From Paenibacillus sophorae (GTDB taxonomy: Bacteria; Bacillota; Bacilli; Paenibacillales; Paenibacillaceae), in contig NZ_CP076607.1 in the NCBI RefSeq assembly GCF_018966525.1, positions 1,798,001 through 1,862,000 of the forward strand: a stretch of DNA of 64,000 nucleotides, in the 5' to 3' direction. Both the position numbers and the translations under genes were made by a program. The notes beneath the pieces were generated by a model. It had not been told where the DNA came from. It saw only the letters and a list, made by a program, of their open reading frames with translations, and searched no databases. Numbering within the stretch: the first letter of the stretch is position 1; each line of letters begins with the position of its first letter. This document shows, in pieces, positions 1-9,196 of the stretch.

Positions 1-622
1 ATACGAGAAAGCTCATCCCACTATCGATCTGGTCTTTAACTATGCAGCTTCAGGCACATTGCAGAAGCAAATCGAGCAAGGAGCTCCAGCTGATATTTTC
101 TTCTCGGCTGGCGACAAACAAATGAAAGCTCTTATTGATGGCGGACTCATCTCCGCAAATAAAGAACTGCTGAAGAATCAACTGGTGGTCGTAGTTCCTT
201 CGAACTCGAAGGCGAAGCTTAATACGATCTCCCTGCTTACGGGTCCTTCCTTCAAGAAGGTAGCCATTGGCCAACCGGAATCCGTGCCGGCGGGACAATA
301 TGCACAGCAATCCCTGACTACCAAGAAGCTTTGGGACCCACTGCAAAGCAAGCTGGTCTTTGGCAAAGACGTACGCGCGGTGCTCTCCTATGTTGAAACA
401 GGCAACGCGGATGCAGGTTTTGTATACAAAACCGATGCTTTGACCTCCAAGAAGGTTAAGATCGCTCTTACTGTAGGCTCTTTCGCCCACAAACCGATCA
501 ACTATCCGATCGGTATTGTAAAAGGAACTAAACATGAGGCGGAAGCCAAAGCATTCTACAGCTACCTCCAAACTAATGCTGCAACTAGCGTATTCAAATC
601 CTACGGGTTTTTGCTCTACTAA
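1..622 (+). CDS. modA: Molybdate ABC transporter substrate-binding protein ModA, 5' end outside window
   Basis: About 206 C-terminal residues are visible; the open frame runs in from the left edge at base 2 with no start, so the gene is cut by the window. The segment beginning YEKAHPTIDL, the AASGTLQKQIEQGAPADIFFSA stretch and the later GNADAGFVYKTDA segment are the conserved parts of ModA, the extracytoplasmic lipoprotein that binds molybdate or tungstate and delivers it to ModB. modB starts 27 bp downstream on the same strand, so the two are co-transcribed. The ModA assignment is strong; oxyanion specificity is inferred from the family and from the neighbouring Mop gene. Confidence 0.93.
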   Translation, partial: YEKAHPTIDLVFNYAASGTLQKQIEQGAPADIFFSAGDKQMKALIDGGLISANKELLKNQLVVVVPSNSKAKLNTISLLTGPSFKKVAIGQPESVPAGQYAQQSLTTKKLWDPLQSKLVFGKDVRAVLSYVETGNADAGFVYKTDALTSKKVKIALTVGSFAHKPINYPIGIVKGTKHEAEAKAFYSYLQTNAATSVFKSYGFLLY

Positions 623-649
623 TAAATAAAGACTGCGGGTTGAGTATAC

Positions 650-1312
650 ATGGACATCAATTGGACCGACTTTATGGCCCCGGTGTGGTTATCGATTAAA
701 ATTGCGGTTATCACGAGCGTGATTGTATTCGTCCTGGCGGCGGTGGTCGCCAAGGCGATGGCGAACCGGAAGTTTCCGGGCCGCAGCCTGATAGAAACTG
801 TACTGCTGCTGCCTCTGGTTCTTCCGCCTACGGTTGTAGGTTTTGTGCTTTTGGTCGTGTTGGGAAGAAGGAGCTGGCTTGGTGAATGGTACGAGAATTT
901 AACCGGTGGAACGATTCTATTCACCTGGGGATCGGCGGTAATTGCCGCTGTCGTTGTCGCTTTTCCGCTCGTTTATCGTACGCTAAAGGCAGGCTTTGAA
1001 GAAGTCGACCGCGATTTGGAAGATGCGGCGCGCGCTCAGGGGGCGGGAGAGCTTCAAGTGCTTCGCTATATTACGCTTCCGCTGGCGATCCGAACGCTTG
1101 CGGCGGGCTATGTTCTCGGCTTTGCCCGCGGCCTTGGCGAGTTTGGGGCGACAATTATGGTTGCTGGCAATATTCCCAACCGGACGCAGACGATTCCTAC
1201 CGCGATTTATGTGGCTGTGGATGGAGGGGATATGACGCTTGCCTGGCTGTGGGTCATTTCGATTATCGCAATATCGGCGGTCATGCTGATGTTTGTCAAC
1301 CGCTACTCCTGA
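650..1312 (+). CDS. modB: Molybdate ABC transporter permease ModB
   Basis: A 220-residue integral membrane protein with about five hydrophobic segments. The cytoplasmic loop near residues 125-170 (EDAARAQGAGELQVLRYITLPLA followed by GFARGLGEFGATIMVAGN) is the EAA-type ATPase-docking motif of ModB/CysT permeases. It forms the channel for molybdate delivered by the upstream ModA. It is followed at once by a strong terminator, so the ATPase gene modC, normally third in such operons, is not downstream; it must lie upstream of the window, elsewhere in the genome, or be replaced by a shared ATPase. The length is normal for the family. Confidence 0.93.
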   Translation: MDINWTDFMAPVWLSIKIAVITSVIVFVLAAVVAKAMANRKFPGRSLIETVLLLPLVLPPTVVGFVLLVVLGRRSWLGEWYENLTGGTILFTWGSAVIAAVVVAFPLVYRTLKAGFEEVDRDLEDAARAQGAGELQVLRYITLPLAIRTLAAGYVLGFARGLGEFGATIMVAGNIPNRTQTIPTAIYVAVDGGDMTLAWLWVISIIAISAVMLMFVNRYS

Positions 1313-1338
1313 CAAAGACTGATAAAGAATAGTAAATA

Positions 1339-1387
1339 ACCCTCCCCGATCCGGCATTGTCAGTTGCCTGCGGATAGGGAGGGTTTG
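1339..1387. terminator. Bidirectional terminator between modB and the convergent regulator
   Basis: A long stem pairs ACCCTCCCCGATCCG with CGGATAGGGAGGGTT around a short loop. It lies between two convergent genes and has A-rich sequence on one side and T residues on the other, so it can serve both strands. Confidence 0.75.
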
Positions 1388-1395
1388 CTATTAAT

Positions 1396-2373
1396 TTATG
1401 TTTCGTAAATAATCTTCCCGGTTTCGGACAGATCGTAACCATATAGCGAGTTAAGCTCATTATGAAGTGCTTGGGAGCGGCATATTTCGAGCACAGCCGA
1501 GATCCAATCCTGATTATCCGGTCGTTTCAGCATAACCAGATCGTACTTTTCTTGAATGAGAGGAATAAAATCCACGCCTTCGACTATTCGGGAGGCCTTT
1601 TCATTCCCGACACCGACATCGGCCTCGCCGCGGGCGATTCTGCCGGCAACTGTCACATGGCTGATTTCTTCCGTTGCATAGCCTTCGATATTCTGTGCCT
1701 TCACTCCGTTCAGGCGTAGTTGTTCATCCAGCAGCACCCGCGCGCCCGATCCTCTCTCCCGGTTAACGAGCCGCAGACCGGATTGCCCCAAGTCCTTCCA
1801 GCTTTGCAGTCCCTTGGGATTGCCTTTCTGTACATACAGGCCGGCGGCCCTGCCCAAGAGGCGAACAACAAGATAGCTGGTTCCTACGAGCATTTTGCGG
1901 ATATAAGGAATATTATATTCGCCCGAATCGCCGTCAAGCAAATGGGTGCTGACGATATCCGATTCCCCGCGGTACATGGAAATTAGACTGTCAAGGCTTC
2001 CTGCATACGAACGCAGCGGGCGCAGTGAAGGAGAGAATTTCTCCAGATGCTGTGCTAGTATATCCAGACTGATATCCTGACCGGTGATGACAATTTCACG
2101 CGCGGATGAACGGAACGTCGCCGGGGGTGGGATGTTAGGGGTAGAGCTTATCCCGTGTAGTCCCGGCTTAGTAGAGGTCAGCATGGATGCCTGGCGTCCG
2201 CTCTCTCTGGACTGCTGCTTGTACTGTTCAAGGTCCGAGGAATCCACACGCATTTGTTTCCCGACCCGATAAGAAGAAAGTTCGCCTTTCTTAATGAGAT
2301 CATAGACCTTCAGTTTTGATATTTTAAGCAGCTGAGCAACCTCTTCGGTTGTATAGGATGTATTGTCAGACAT
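1396..2373 (-). CDS. HTH regulator with periplasmic-binding-like sensor domain (molybdate-type)
   Basis: A 325-residue two-domain protein. Residues 1-55 are an excisionase/MerR-like helix-turn-helix (YTTEEVAQLLKISKLKVYDLIKKGELSSYRVGKQMRV), then a polar linker, then a roughly 200-residue PBP-like domain with the family landmark LVNRERGSGARVLLDEQL. Such fusions sense an anion or small ligand with a domain resembling transporter-binding proteins and are often encoded beside modABC or tungstate transporters. It converges on modAB and lies just downstream of the Mop gene, so molybdate-responsive control of this locus is the natural inference. The start is supported by AGGAGG nine bases upstream. 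The ligand is not proven. Confidence 0.85.
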   Translation of the reverse strand: MSDNTSYTTEEVAQLLKISKLKVYDLIKKGELSSYRVGKQMRVDSSDLEQYKQQSRESGRQASMLTSTKPGLHGISSTPNIPPPATFRSSAREIVITGQDISLDILAQHLEKFSPSLRPLRSYAGSLDSLISMYRGESDIVSTHLLDGDSGEYNIPYIRKMLVGTSYLVVRLLGRAAGLYVQKGNPKGLQSWKDLGQSGLRLVNRERGSGARVLLDEQLRLNGVKAQNIEGYATEEISHVTVAGRIARGEADVGVGNEKASRIVEGVDFIPLIQEKYDLVMLKRPDNQDWISAVLEICRSQALHNELNSLYGYDLSETGKIIYET

Positions 2374-2495
2374 AAAGTAAAGCCTCCTAAGAAGTAGGCT
2401 GCGTCAGCAGCCATCGCACACTATGGGTGCATTAACACAAGACTACCTTATTTTCTATCCGGACGCAATTATTGAAGGGGCCGGGCAACTGAAAA

Positions 2496-2539
2496 GAACC
2501 GGATGTACACGAAAGTGATGTACGTCCGGTTCTATTTTG
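2496..2539 (-). terminator. Terminator downstream of mop
   Basis: An inverted repeat pairs GAACCGGA-TGTACA with TGTACGTCCGGTTC around GAAAGTGA-like loop sequence. Read on the minus strand it ends in TTTTC, about 35 bp after the mop stop codon. The plus-strand side also carries a TATTTT run. Confidence 0.65.
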
Positions 2540-2567
2540 CGTCTGCTATTCAGAAAGCGGTTAAGCC

Positions 2568-2771
2568 TTAGGCCATCAACAGGACGGAAGAAGCTTTGAA
2601 AAGGGCGGTAACTGTAGCGCCTTCTTTAATTCCGAGTTCCTCAAGAGCATCCAAGGAGATGATGGAAGTGATTGTTTGTCCACCAGCGTCAATAACAACC
2701 TTTGCATTGATAGGTCCTGCCTCTATAGCTACTACACGGCCCTCGAGCTGGTTTCTAGCACTAATTTTCAT
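2568..2771 (-). CDS. mop: Solitary Mop/TOBE molbindin
   Basis: A 67-residue protein consisting of one Mop domain: MKISARNQLEGRVVAIEAGPINAKVVID ending LKASSVLLM-like (FKASSVLLMA). Mop domains bind molybdate as oligomers and act as cytoplasmic storage and buffering proteins. I start the gene at the ATG at 2771 because GAGAGGAG sits eight bases upstream; an ATG six codons earlier lacks a site. It is preceded by its own intergenic region and lies in the molybdenum locus. A Mo buffer fits an organism that also carries nif genes at the far end of the window. Confidence 0.9.
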   Translation of the reverse strand: MKISARNQLEGRVVAIEAGPINAKVVIDAGGQTITSIISLDALEELGIKEGATVTALFKASSVLLMA

Positions 2772-3236
2772 TGTACATTCTCCTCTCAATTTTGGGTAAT
2801 AAGAGTTGTATGTGATGTAAATCTTGATGTCTAATTATATCTAGTTATAACAAAATACAACTAAATCATAATGTTTATATTGAAATCTTACTATATAATG
2901 TTTGGAAAATCAAGGTATTTTGAGCAATGTCGATAAAATTCACGAAAAAACTTTGCAGTGTCCTGAAAATCGGTAATTTTGGCGATAAAAGGTTAATACG
3001 AGTGAATAACAGAATATTAATAAATGTATAATCACATTAGAGTTAAATGATGGAAAATTTATATGTGTCAAAAACTTGAATGTTAAGAAACTGCGACACA
3101 GTGGGCCGCTTTGCCTCTCCTATCAACTTGCTCATCTTGCCGTAAAAATATAACTGGGATTAGTGAAACTTTTGCCGAAAATGCATTATAATGTAGTATT
3201 AAAAACAGACAGCCATAATATAAGGGGTAGGGGAGC
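2772..3236. promoter_or_regulatory. Divergent AT-rich intergenic region between mop and dgt
   Basis: About 465 bp of AT-rich sequence with no convincing ORF. It must hold the promoters for mop (minus) and dgt (plus). A TATAAT at 3187-3192 is a possible minus-10 for dgt, but no good minus-35 sits at the right spacing. On the mop side the sequence near 2835-2860 (CTAATTATATCTAGTTATAAC) is palindrome-like and could be an operator. No RNA structure was recognised. Confidence 0.4.
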
Positions 3237-4646
3237 ATGAGACTGAATGAACTAAGAGAACACCGCCAATATCCGGAGATTACCCGTCTGGAGACGTCAA
3301 GGGCCGTATATGAACGTGATTATTCCCGGCTGATTCATTCGCCGACATTCCGCAGGCTGCAGGGGAAATCGCAGGTATTCGGAGCAGGCACGGGGGATTA
3401 TTACCGGACGAGGTTAACCCATTCGCTTGAGGTCGCTCAAATTGCCCGGGAGGCAGCTAAGAGCCTGCTGCGTTCTTATCCGGAAGTGGGCATGGAGCAG
3501 GCCGGTAATCCGGGACTGGTCATTGATCCGGAGGTGGTTGAATGTGCAGCGATTGCCCATGATTTCGGCCATCCTCCATTCGGCCATAAAGGGGAAGAAG
3601 TGCTCGACAGCATTTTGGACCGCTTAATTGAGGAGAAAACTACGCAGAAGGCGGCGGCGACAGGAGCGGACCCGGCACGCAAACTCGAGATTTACAACGA
3701 GATGAGAACCAAGTATGAACATTTTGAGGGCAACGCGCATAATTTCCGGCTTATCATGTTTCTGGAGAAGCGCGAGAACATCGACGGACTCAATCTGTCG
3801 GATGCCGTTCTGCTTGGAATCAATAAGTATCCGTTTCCCGGAACGACGCTTAAAAAGGGAATGTACCTGCATGAGTGGGAATATATCTCGCATATCCGCT
3901 CGGAATGGGGAATTCCGGAAGGGAAGAAGACGCTCGAAGCCCAACTGATGGATTTATGCGATGATATCGCTTATTCCGCCCATGACCTTGAGGACGGCAT
4001 TAAGGCCGGGAAGATTGAAGTTCATGAATTCTTCATGCATGATCCTTATATTTTAAGGCTGATTGTCGAGAAAATCATGACGCTGGAGGATTCTTTCTGG
4101 CATGGATGGACGGAGGAAGCGATCCGGCCCAAGGTAGAAGAAGTGCTGAACTCATTTCTTCGTATCTGGAAGGAGAAAATGCCGACCTGTGAGAACGATT
4201 ATTCCCGAACCCGCCGCGAAGTCAAAGCCTACTGGGTCAGCACCTTTGTCGCCAGCCTTGGCGTCATACAGGATGGTGACTGGAAGAAGGTTACCTTTAT
4301 TAAAGAAGGAAAAGAAGACGAGGACCTTCTGCGCACGGTAAGCGTGCTGAAGAGCTTCGCCTGGGTGACGATGATTCGCGATCTGCGTGTTCAGCGGCTG
4401 CAGAAGCGCAGCGAGTGGATTGTGCGGAGGCTGTGGGGGGCGTTCCTGGACCCCGATACGTCGAAAGCGATCATCCCTACCGATTGGCTGCAGCGTTTTG
4501 AGAAAGACCAGCGGAAGCAAAGACCGATTTGGACCTGGGAGCATATGGTGATCGACTATATCGCCGGAATGACGGATGCTTTTGCCGAGAAGATTTACAA
4601 TGAGATGTTCGGGCTTAAAGTCGGCTCAATCTATGATCTGGATTAA
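3237..4646 (+). CDS. dgt: Deoxyguanosinetriphosphate triphosphohydrolase-like HD protein
   Basis: A 469-residue HD-superfamily phosphohydrolase. Metal-binding residues are visible as RLTHSLEV (His62), the HD pair in AAIAHDFGHPPFGHKGEE (His108-Asp109) and a later SAHDLEDG motif near residue 240. Type-1 dGTPases hydrolyse dNTPs to nucleoside plus tripolyphosphate and help balance dNTP pools in the cytoplasm. Length and motif order match the dGTPase family. A GGGGTAGGGG ribosome-binding site precedes the ATG. The gene is monocistronic in appearance. The exact substrate preference (dGTP or other dNTPs) cannot be read from the sequence. Confidence 0.93.
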   Translation: MRLNELREHRQYPEITRLETSRAVYERDYSRLIHSPTFRRLQGKSQVFGAGTGDYYRTRLTHSLEVAQIAREAAKSLLRSYPEVGMEQAGNPGLVIDPEVVECAAIAHDFGHPPFGHKGEEVLDSILDRLIEEKTTQKAAATGADPARKLEIYNEMRTKYEHFEGNAHNFRLIMFLEKRENIDGLNLSDAVLLGINKYPFPGTTLKKGMYLHEWEYISHIRSEWGIPEGKKTLEAQLMDLCDDIAYSAHDLEDGIKAGKIEVHEFFMHDPYILRLIVEKIMTLEDSFWHGWTEEAIRPKVEEVLNSFLRIWKEKMPTCENDYSRTRREVKAYWVSTFVASLGVIQDGDWKKVTFIKEGKEDEDLLRTVSVLKSFAWVTMIRDLRVQRLQKRSEWIVRRLWGAFLDPDTSKAIIPTDWLQRFEKDQRKQRPIWTWEHMVIDYIAGMTDAFAEKIYNEMFGLKVGSIYDLD

Positions 4647-4862
4647 AGACAGCTTAAATAAGAGAATATCATAATTATTTATAATTTTACGCCTAATCTG
4701 TCGGAATATGGAGCGGGCGTTTTTTATGTGCATTTGATAGAGAACGCCGCATAGCATTGGTCCCGGCAATCGGCGGTCCGTTTTCAGGTATAATAGAATG
4801 CGGCAGCGGGAGTGAATTCCCGCGGTTCCTTAAATGAACGCGAAAGGCTGGACTTATACCGA

Positions 4863-5801
4863 ATGGATTACAAATTGACGTCTTATTTGTATATGTACCG
4901 CAGCCATGAGAATGAAAGCGGACTGTGTTCTCTGGAGCTGGATATATTATTGCAGGGAGAGGTTCTATCTCCTGGACTGATTATTGCCCGGGAAAAGATT
5001 GATCCAAGCCGAAGCCCGTTTTTATCGGGGAGAATCGACATTTTATGCGCTTCGGATTCGGAGGAGGCAATTGCTCATTTCGCCAGTGGGATCAGGCTTG
5101 GGGAAGGGGAGACCTTCAAACTGTTCTGTCCCAAGGAAGGGGGCGGAACCTATGAAGAGCGCAGAGAGCTGGAGAGGAAAGTCGGCAGGCAGATAATCGG
5201 AACGGCTGACATGCGATCGCCTGACCGAGTATTTGGTCTAGCAAGGCATGAGGGCATGATTCTGTTCGGCGAGTACCACGAGAGCGACAGGAGCTGGCAG
5301 CGTCGCAAGCTTAAGCCGCATAACTATTCGACGGGACTCGGCGTGGCGCTGTCCCGGTCAGCCGTCAACATTGCCGCTCCGCGTCCGGAAGGCCTGCGGA
5401 TACTCGACCCCTGCTGCGGAATGGGGAGCGTGCTGATCGAAGGGCTGTCCATGGGCATGGTCATGGCCGGATGCGATCTGAATCCGCTCGCCGTGCGCGG
5501 GGCGAGAGGGAATCTGCGCCATTTCGGCTACCCGGAGAATATCGTCGCGCTCGGCGACATGAGAGATCTGTCCGGGCATTATGACGCGGCCGTGCTCGAT
5601 ATGCCATATAATCTGTGTTCGGTGCTCTCCCCGGCGGATACAAAGGAGATGCTGGAGGCGCTTCGCCGTTTAACCGGCCGCGCGGTTATTATTTCCACGC
5701 AGCCGGTAGAGGAGAGTATCGCAGCGGCCGGTTTTTCGATTAAAGGCGGCTGCACCGTGTCCAAAGGGTCCTTTAAGCGGACGCTTTGGCTGTGCCATTA
5801 G
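4863..5801 (+). CDS. TRM11-family SAM-dependent (RNA) methyltransferase
   Basis: A 312-residue protein with an N-terminal THUMP-like region and a C-terminal Rossmann methyltransferase. Motif I is DPCCGMGSVLIEGL and the N6/N2-amino methyltransferase catalytic motif is DMPYN, a variant of DPPY. Relatives modify guanosine or adenosine in tRNA; the exact target is unknown. The start is uncertain: a GTG at 4812 extends the frame by 17 codons, but a TATAAT at 4789-4794 would place the transcript start almost on it, so I prefer the ATG at 4863. Neither has a strong ribosome site. Its stop overlaps the convergent dehydrogenase by 4 bp. Confidence 0.8.
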   Translation: MDYKLTSYLYMYRSHENESGLCSLELDILLQGEVLSPGLIIAREKIDPSRSPFLSGRIDILCASDSEEAIAHFASGIRLGEGETFKLFCPKEGGGTYEERRELERKVGRQIIGTADMRSPDRVFGLARHEGMILFGEYHESDRSWQRRKLKPHNYSTGLGVALSRSAVNIAAPRPEGLRILDPCCGMGSVLIEGLSMGMVMAGCDLNPLAVRGARGNLRHFGYPENIVALGDMRDLSGHYDAAVLDMPYNLCSVLSPADTKEMLEALRRLTGRAVIISTQPVEESIAAAGFSIKGGCTVSKGSFKRTLWLCH

Positions 5802-6754
5802 TATTGTCGGCCGTAGTCGATCACATTTTTGGACGGAGCGCCGCAAGCCAGATAAGATTTCATATTTTCGGTGAAAATATCCATAAGTCGGTCGCCGTAA
5901 TAATCGGTTAAGCCGGCGATATGGGGAGTGATAATGACCTGCTTCATGTCCCACAATGGATGATCCTTTGACAGCGGTTCCGTCTCGAATACATCGAGTC
6001 CCGCGCCGCGAAGCCGTCCATTCTTCAGCGCTTCGACCAATGCACCCGTATCTGTGGTGCCTCCTCGGCCAATATTAATATAATAGGCGCCCTCCTTAAA
6101 AGCAGAGAACACGGAGGCGTCAAACAAGCGGCGCGTCTTATCGGTGAGCGGCAGGGTGTTAATGACAAAATCGCCTTCGCTCACGGCTTCCTTCAACCGG
6201 CTTGTCGTATACATCACATCGAAGCCGGGAAGAGGATCGTCAAGCCGGCGTACGCCAATGGTTCTCATCCGGAAGGCTTTGGCGATTCTGGCCGTTTCGC
6301 CGCCGATGTCTCCGGTGCCGACAATGACCGCCGTTTTGTCCGTGAGCTCGCTTTCGTTCCCGTCCGAACTCCAGAGATGACGGTCCTGATTGCGGATGGC
6401 CGAATGCAGATTACGCACGAAGAGCAGTATAAATCCGAAGATGACTTGAGCGATAGGTGCAGCGTGTACGCCGCTTGCATTGGTCAGCACAATTCCCCGT
6501 TCCTCCAGCCGGTCAAGCGGCAGCTTCTCGACACCGGCGGACCAGCTCTGCACCCAGCGGAGCGGGGTGCCTTCGCGGAGCAGGCGGCCAGAGATCCCTT
6601 TCGTCCAACCGATGACAATCTCTGCTTCGGCAAGGATGTCAAGGTCCGGCTGCTTGGCATCGGTTAGCGCTAAGGTATAGCCGGGGGCGGCCTTACGGAT
6701 GGCTTCCTGCTGTTCCTTTGTGAGCGGATGCAGACAAACAATGGATTTTGCCAC
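5798..6754 (-). CDS. D-2-hydroxyacid dehydrogenase
   Basis: A 318-residue NAD(P)-dependent oxidoreductase of the D-isomer 2-hydroxyacid dehydrogenase family. The dinucleotide fold shows VIVGTGDIGGETARIA, and the catalytic Arg, Glu and His lie in INIGRGGTT, FETEPLSKDHPLW and ITPHIAG. It interconverts a 2-keto acid and a D-2-hydroxy acid; the substrate cannot be told from sequence. I place the start at a GTG at 6754, preceded by GGGAGG seven bases upstream; the longer open frame upstream lacks homology and would overlap the divergent phosphodiesterase gene. The two divergent genes are separated by only about 67 bp. Confidence 0.9.
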   Translation of the reverse strand: MAKSIVCLHPLTKEQQEAIRKAAPGYTLALTDAKQPDLDILAEAEIVIGWTKGISGRLLREGTPLRWVQSWSAGVEKLPLDRLEERGIVLTNASGVHAAPIAQVIFGFILLFVRNLHSAIRNQDRHLWSSDGNESELTDKTAVIVGTGDIGGETARIAKAFRMRTIGVRRLDDPLPGFDVMYTTSRLKEAVSEGDFVINTLPLTDKTRRLFDASVFSAFKEGAYYINIGRGGTTDTGALVEALKNGRLRGAGLDVFETEPLSKDHPLWDMKQVIITPHIAGLTDYYGDRLMDIFTENMKSYLACGAPSKNVIDYGRQY

Positions 6755-6821
6755 AATGTTCCCTCCCAATACAAAGTACTCTATAAAGAATATCAAATCT
6801 GTGGAAAAAGGTGAAATGACG

Positions 6822-7430
6822 ATGAATGATAAAGTGACGGTCGGTATGGGCGGAACGGCTTCTGAAAGATTGTTCACCGCGGTGAGATTGTCACCTGAGC
6901 TTCGCGGGGCCGTAGGCGGCATGTGCCGCACTCTGTCACGGGAGCTGTCCTTTGCCAAATGGACGCATGAAGAGGATTATCATATAACGCTTCAGTTTCT
7001 GGGCGATACCGACCCGCGGTCCATTCCGGAGTTAGTGTCGGCGCTGAAGGAGGCGGCAGCGGACTGCAGGCCGTTCACCTTGTCTTTGCGGGAAGCAGGC
7101 ATCTTCGGGCCTCCGGCTGCTCCGCGCGTCCTATGGGCGGGAGTGGGGGGTGAGACGGACCGGCTGCAGGAATTGCATAACCGGATCGTGGCGGCTACGC
7201 TTCCGCTGGGATTTCACGCCGAGGAGCGCGCTTATAAGCCCCATGTGACGCTGGCCCGTAAATATAGGGGAGAGCGTGTTTTTAACTCAGGACATCTTAA
7301 TGCGTTTAAGCAGGAAGCGGATGCTCTTCACATGTCCTGGAGAGTTGAGGAATGGGTTCTTTTTGTTACGCGAATGCACAAAAAACCGATGTATGAAATT
7401 GTCGAAACATTAACAATTTCTAAAAAGTAG
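6822..7430 (+). CDS. thpR: RNA 2',3'-cyclic phosphodiesterase (2H family)
   Basis: A 202-residue 2H phosphoesterase. The two catalytic histidine motifs are HITLQFLG and HVTLARKY, the HxTx pair that defines the family. Bacterial members hydrolyse 2',3'-cyclic phosphate ends of RNA and ligate tRNA half-molecules in vitro. The ATG at 6822 is spaced properly from AAAGGTG; an ATG two codons earlier is too close. Homology to the family begins soon after, at RLFTAVRLSPELR. It is followed by a separate wall-hydrolase gene with its own ribosome site. Confidence 0.9.
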   Translation: MNDKVTVGMGGTASERLFTAVRLSPELRGAVGGMCRTLSRELSFAKWTHEEDYHITLQFLGDTDPRSIPELVSALKEAAADCRPFTLSLREAGIFGPPAAPRVLWAGVGGETDRLQELHNRIVAATLPLGFHAEERAYKPHVTLARKYRGERVFNSGHLNAFKQEADALHMSWRVEEWVLFVTRMHKKPMYEIVETLTISKK

Positions 7431-7493
7431 TGTTCAAACCTCTCATTTTAGGTTACATATAAAAGAATGTGCCGAAAAACTAGGAGGATTGAA

Positions 7494-8447
7494 ATGTCTA
7501 TATTCAAACAAAACCGCTGGATGCTGCCGCTACTCGGCGTAATTCTGGTGTGTTTCTCTGCGATAATTTTGCTGCTGCCAGAGCTCGGATTGAGCGGAGA
7601 GCGGGACAAGCTCTATGTGGGCCGTTTGCAGTCGCCGCTGCTTTTATCTGCGCCGCGGGCTGGCGATACCAAAGTGAACGTGAGTGAGAGGACCAAGCCG
7701 GCGGCGGAACCGGCCCTCAAGGCCAGAGCCGCCATAGTCCGGCAGAGCCATCCTGAGCTGTCCACCGTCTCCCAGACACTTGCGACCGCCTGGAAGCCTG
7801 TGCCCGCCTCCGGATGGATGAGCGTGAAACAATGGGTTCTGAAGGATAGTAGCACCCCGGTGTCCGTAATTGCTAAGAACAAGGCCTCCGCAGCCGCACC
7901 AATTCGGCATCCGCAGAACGCGCGTGAAGCGAGACGGAAGGTGGCGGCAGGGACAGCACGGGGCCAATCCAAGGACAAGAAGACTGCTGTAACCCAGAAA
8001 CATCCCCCCGCAATACTTTACTTCTCACGGAATAAGCTATTAAGCCGGGAAGAGCGCGACCAAACAACCCGGAGCTACGCTGTATCCGAAGAAGAAGTGC
8101 TTCTGCTCCAGAAAATCGTAATGGCAGAGGCGGAAGGCGAACCGTACAAGGGCAAGGTGGCAGTTGCCAACGTTGTTCTAAACCGGCTGCGGTCAGCCCA
8201 ATTTCCCAATACTATTAAAGCGGTCATATACCAGAAACATCAGTTTAGCCCGGTGGCCAACGGGCGGCTGAAACGGGTAAAGCCAAATCAGGACTCGATT
8301 AGGGCTGTTAGCGCCGCGCTCTCCGGGGTCAAGGAAGTCACGGACGACACCTATTATTTCCTTTCGCTTAAGCTTGCCCAGGATCTTACCGTGCACCATT
8401 CCCAGACTTTTTCCGAAAAAATTGGAAATCATAGCTTTTATCGATAG
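7494..8447 (+). CDS. SleB-type cell wall hydrolase
   Basis: A 317-residue protein with one N-terminal membrane segment (residues about 9-29, WMLPLLGVILVCFSAIILLL), a 150-residue basic, Ala/Pro-rich linker and a C-terminal Hydrolase_2 (SleB) domain starting VLLLQKIVMAEAEGEPYKGKVAVANVVLNRL. SleB-family enzymes are lytic transglycosylases acting on spore cortex or vegetative peptidoglycan. The Glu in MAEAEGE is the expected catalytic acid. The start is fixed by AGGAGG seven bases before the ATG. No peptidoglycan-binding domain precedes the catalytic domain, so a role in germination specifically is only a possibility. Confidence 0.87.
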   Translation: MSIFKQNRWMLPLLGVILVCFSAIILLLPELGLSGERDKLYVGRLQSPLLLSAPRAGDTKVNVSERTKPAAEPALKARAAIVRQSHPELSTVSQTLATAWKPVPASGWMSVKQWVLKDSSTPVSVIAKNKASAAAPIRHPQNAREARRKVAAGTARGQSKDKKTAVTQKHPPAILYFSRNKLLSREERDQTTRSYAVSEEEVLLLQKIVMAEAEGEPYKGKVAVANVVLNRLRSAQFPNTIKAVIYQKHQFSPVANGRLKRVKPNQDSIRAVSAALSGVKEVTDDTYYFLSLKLAQDLTVHHSQTFSEKIGNHSFYR

Positions 8448-8498
8448 TTCATCTTCTCGTAATGGGGTAATCTACTATTATGTAGAGGAGGGATAATC

Positions 8499-9182
8499 AT
8501 GAAAATTACTTACTACGGTCATTCCGCGCTGCTGGTTGAATCGCCTGAGGCTAAGGTTATCTTTGATCCGTTCTTATCGGGAAATCCGGGTTCGGGAATC
8601 GCTCCGGAGAAGATCCGGGTGGATGCGGTGCTGCTGACCCATGGGCACTCCGACCATCTCGGAGATGCTGTGGAGATTGCGAAGAACAACGACTGCCCGA
8701 TATTCGCGGTCTATGAGCTTGCCGAGTACTGTCGGATTAAAGGGGCGAAGGTCAAGCACATGAACATAGGCGGCAAACTAAACTTTTCGGGGTTTACCGT
8801 TAAGTATACACCGGCCTTTCACTCTTCCTCCATACAGGAGGGCGATTACTGGATTTATCTAGGCCAGCCTGGGGGGATTCTGCTGACCCTTGAAGGCAAA
8901 ACGCTGTTTCATGCCGGCGATACGGCGCTGTTCGGGGATATGAGGCTGATCGGGGAACGCAATGCTATTGATGTCGCCGCGCTTCCAATCGGGGATGTGC
9001 TGACGATGGGTCCGGACGATGCGCTGCTGGCGGCGAGCTGGCTGCGGGCGGCCAAGGTAATACCGGTGCATTATAATACTTTCCCGGTGATCGAACAGGA
9101 CGGAGCGGAGTTCTGCAACCGGCTGAAGCAGGAGGGCATCACCGGATTCCCGCTCAAAGCCGGAGAGAGCGTGGAGATTTAG
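8499..9182 (+). CDS. Metal-dependent hydrolase, UPF0173 (YtkL-like) family
   Basis: A 227-residue metallo-beta-lactamase-fold protein with the metal motif LLTHGHSDHLGDAVEIA and further ligands in FHAGDTALFGD and VIPVHYNTFP. It matches the length and the conserved N-terminus (MKITYYGHSALLVE) of the UPF0173 group, which has no established substrate. A GGAGGG site precedes the ATG. It forms its own transcription unit, ended by a clear terminator. Confidence 0.92.
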   Translation: MKITYYGHSALLVESPEAKVIFDPFLSGNPGSGIAPEKIRVDAVLLTHGHSDHLGDAVEIAKNNDCPIFAVYELAEYCRIKGAKVKHMNIGGKLNFSGFTVKYTPAFHSSSIQEGDYWIYLGQPGGILLTLEGKTLFHAGDTALFGDMRLIGERNAIDVAALPIGDVLTMGPDDALLAASWLRAAKVIPVHYNTFPVIEQDGAEFCNRLKQEGITGFPLKAGESVEI

Positions 9183-9196
9183 GAAGCGGCCGCAAC

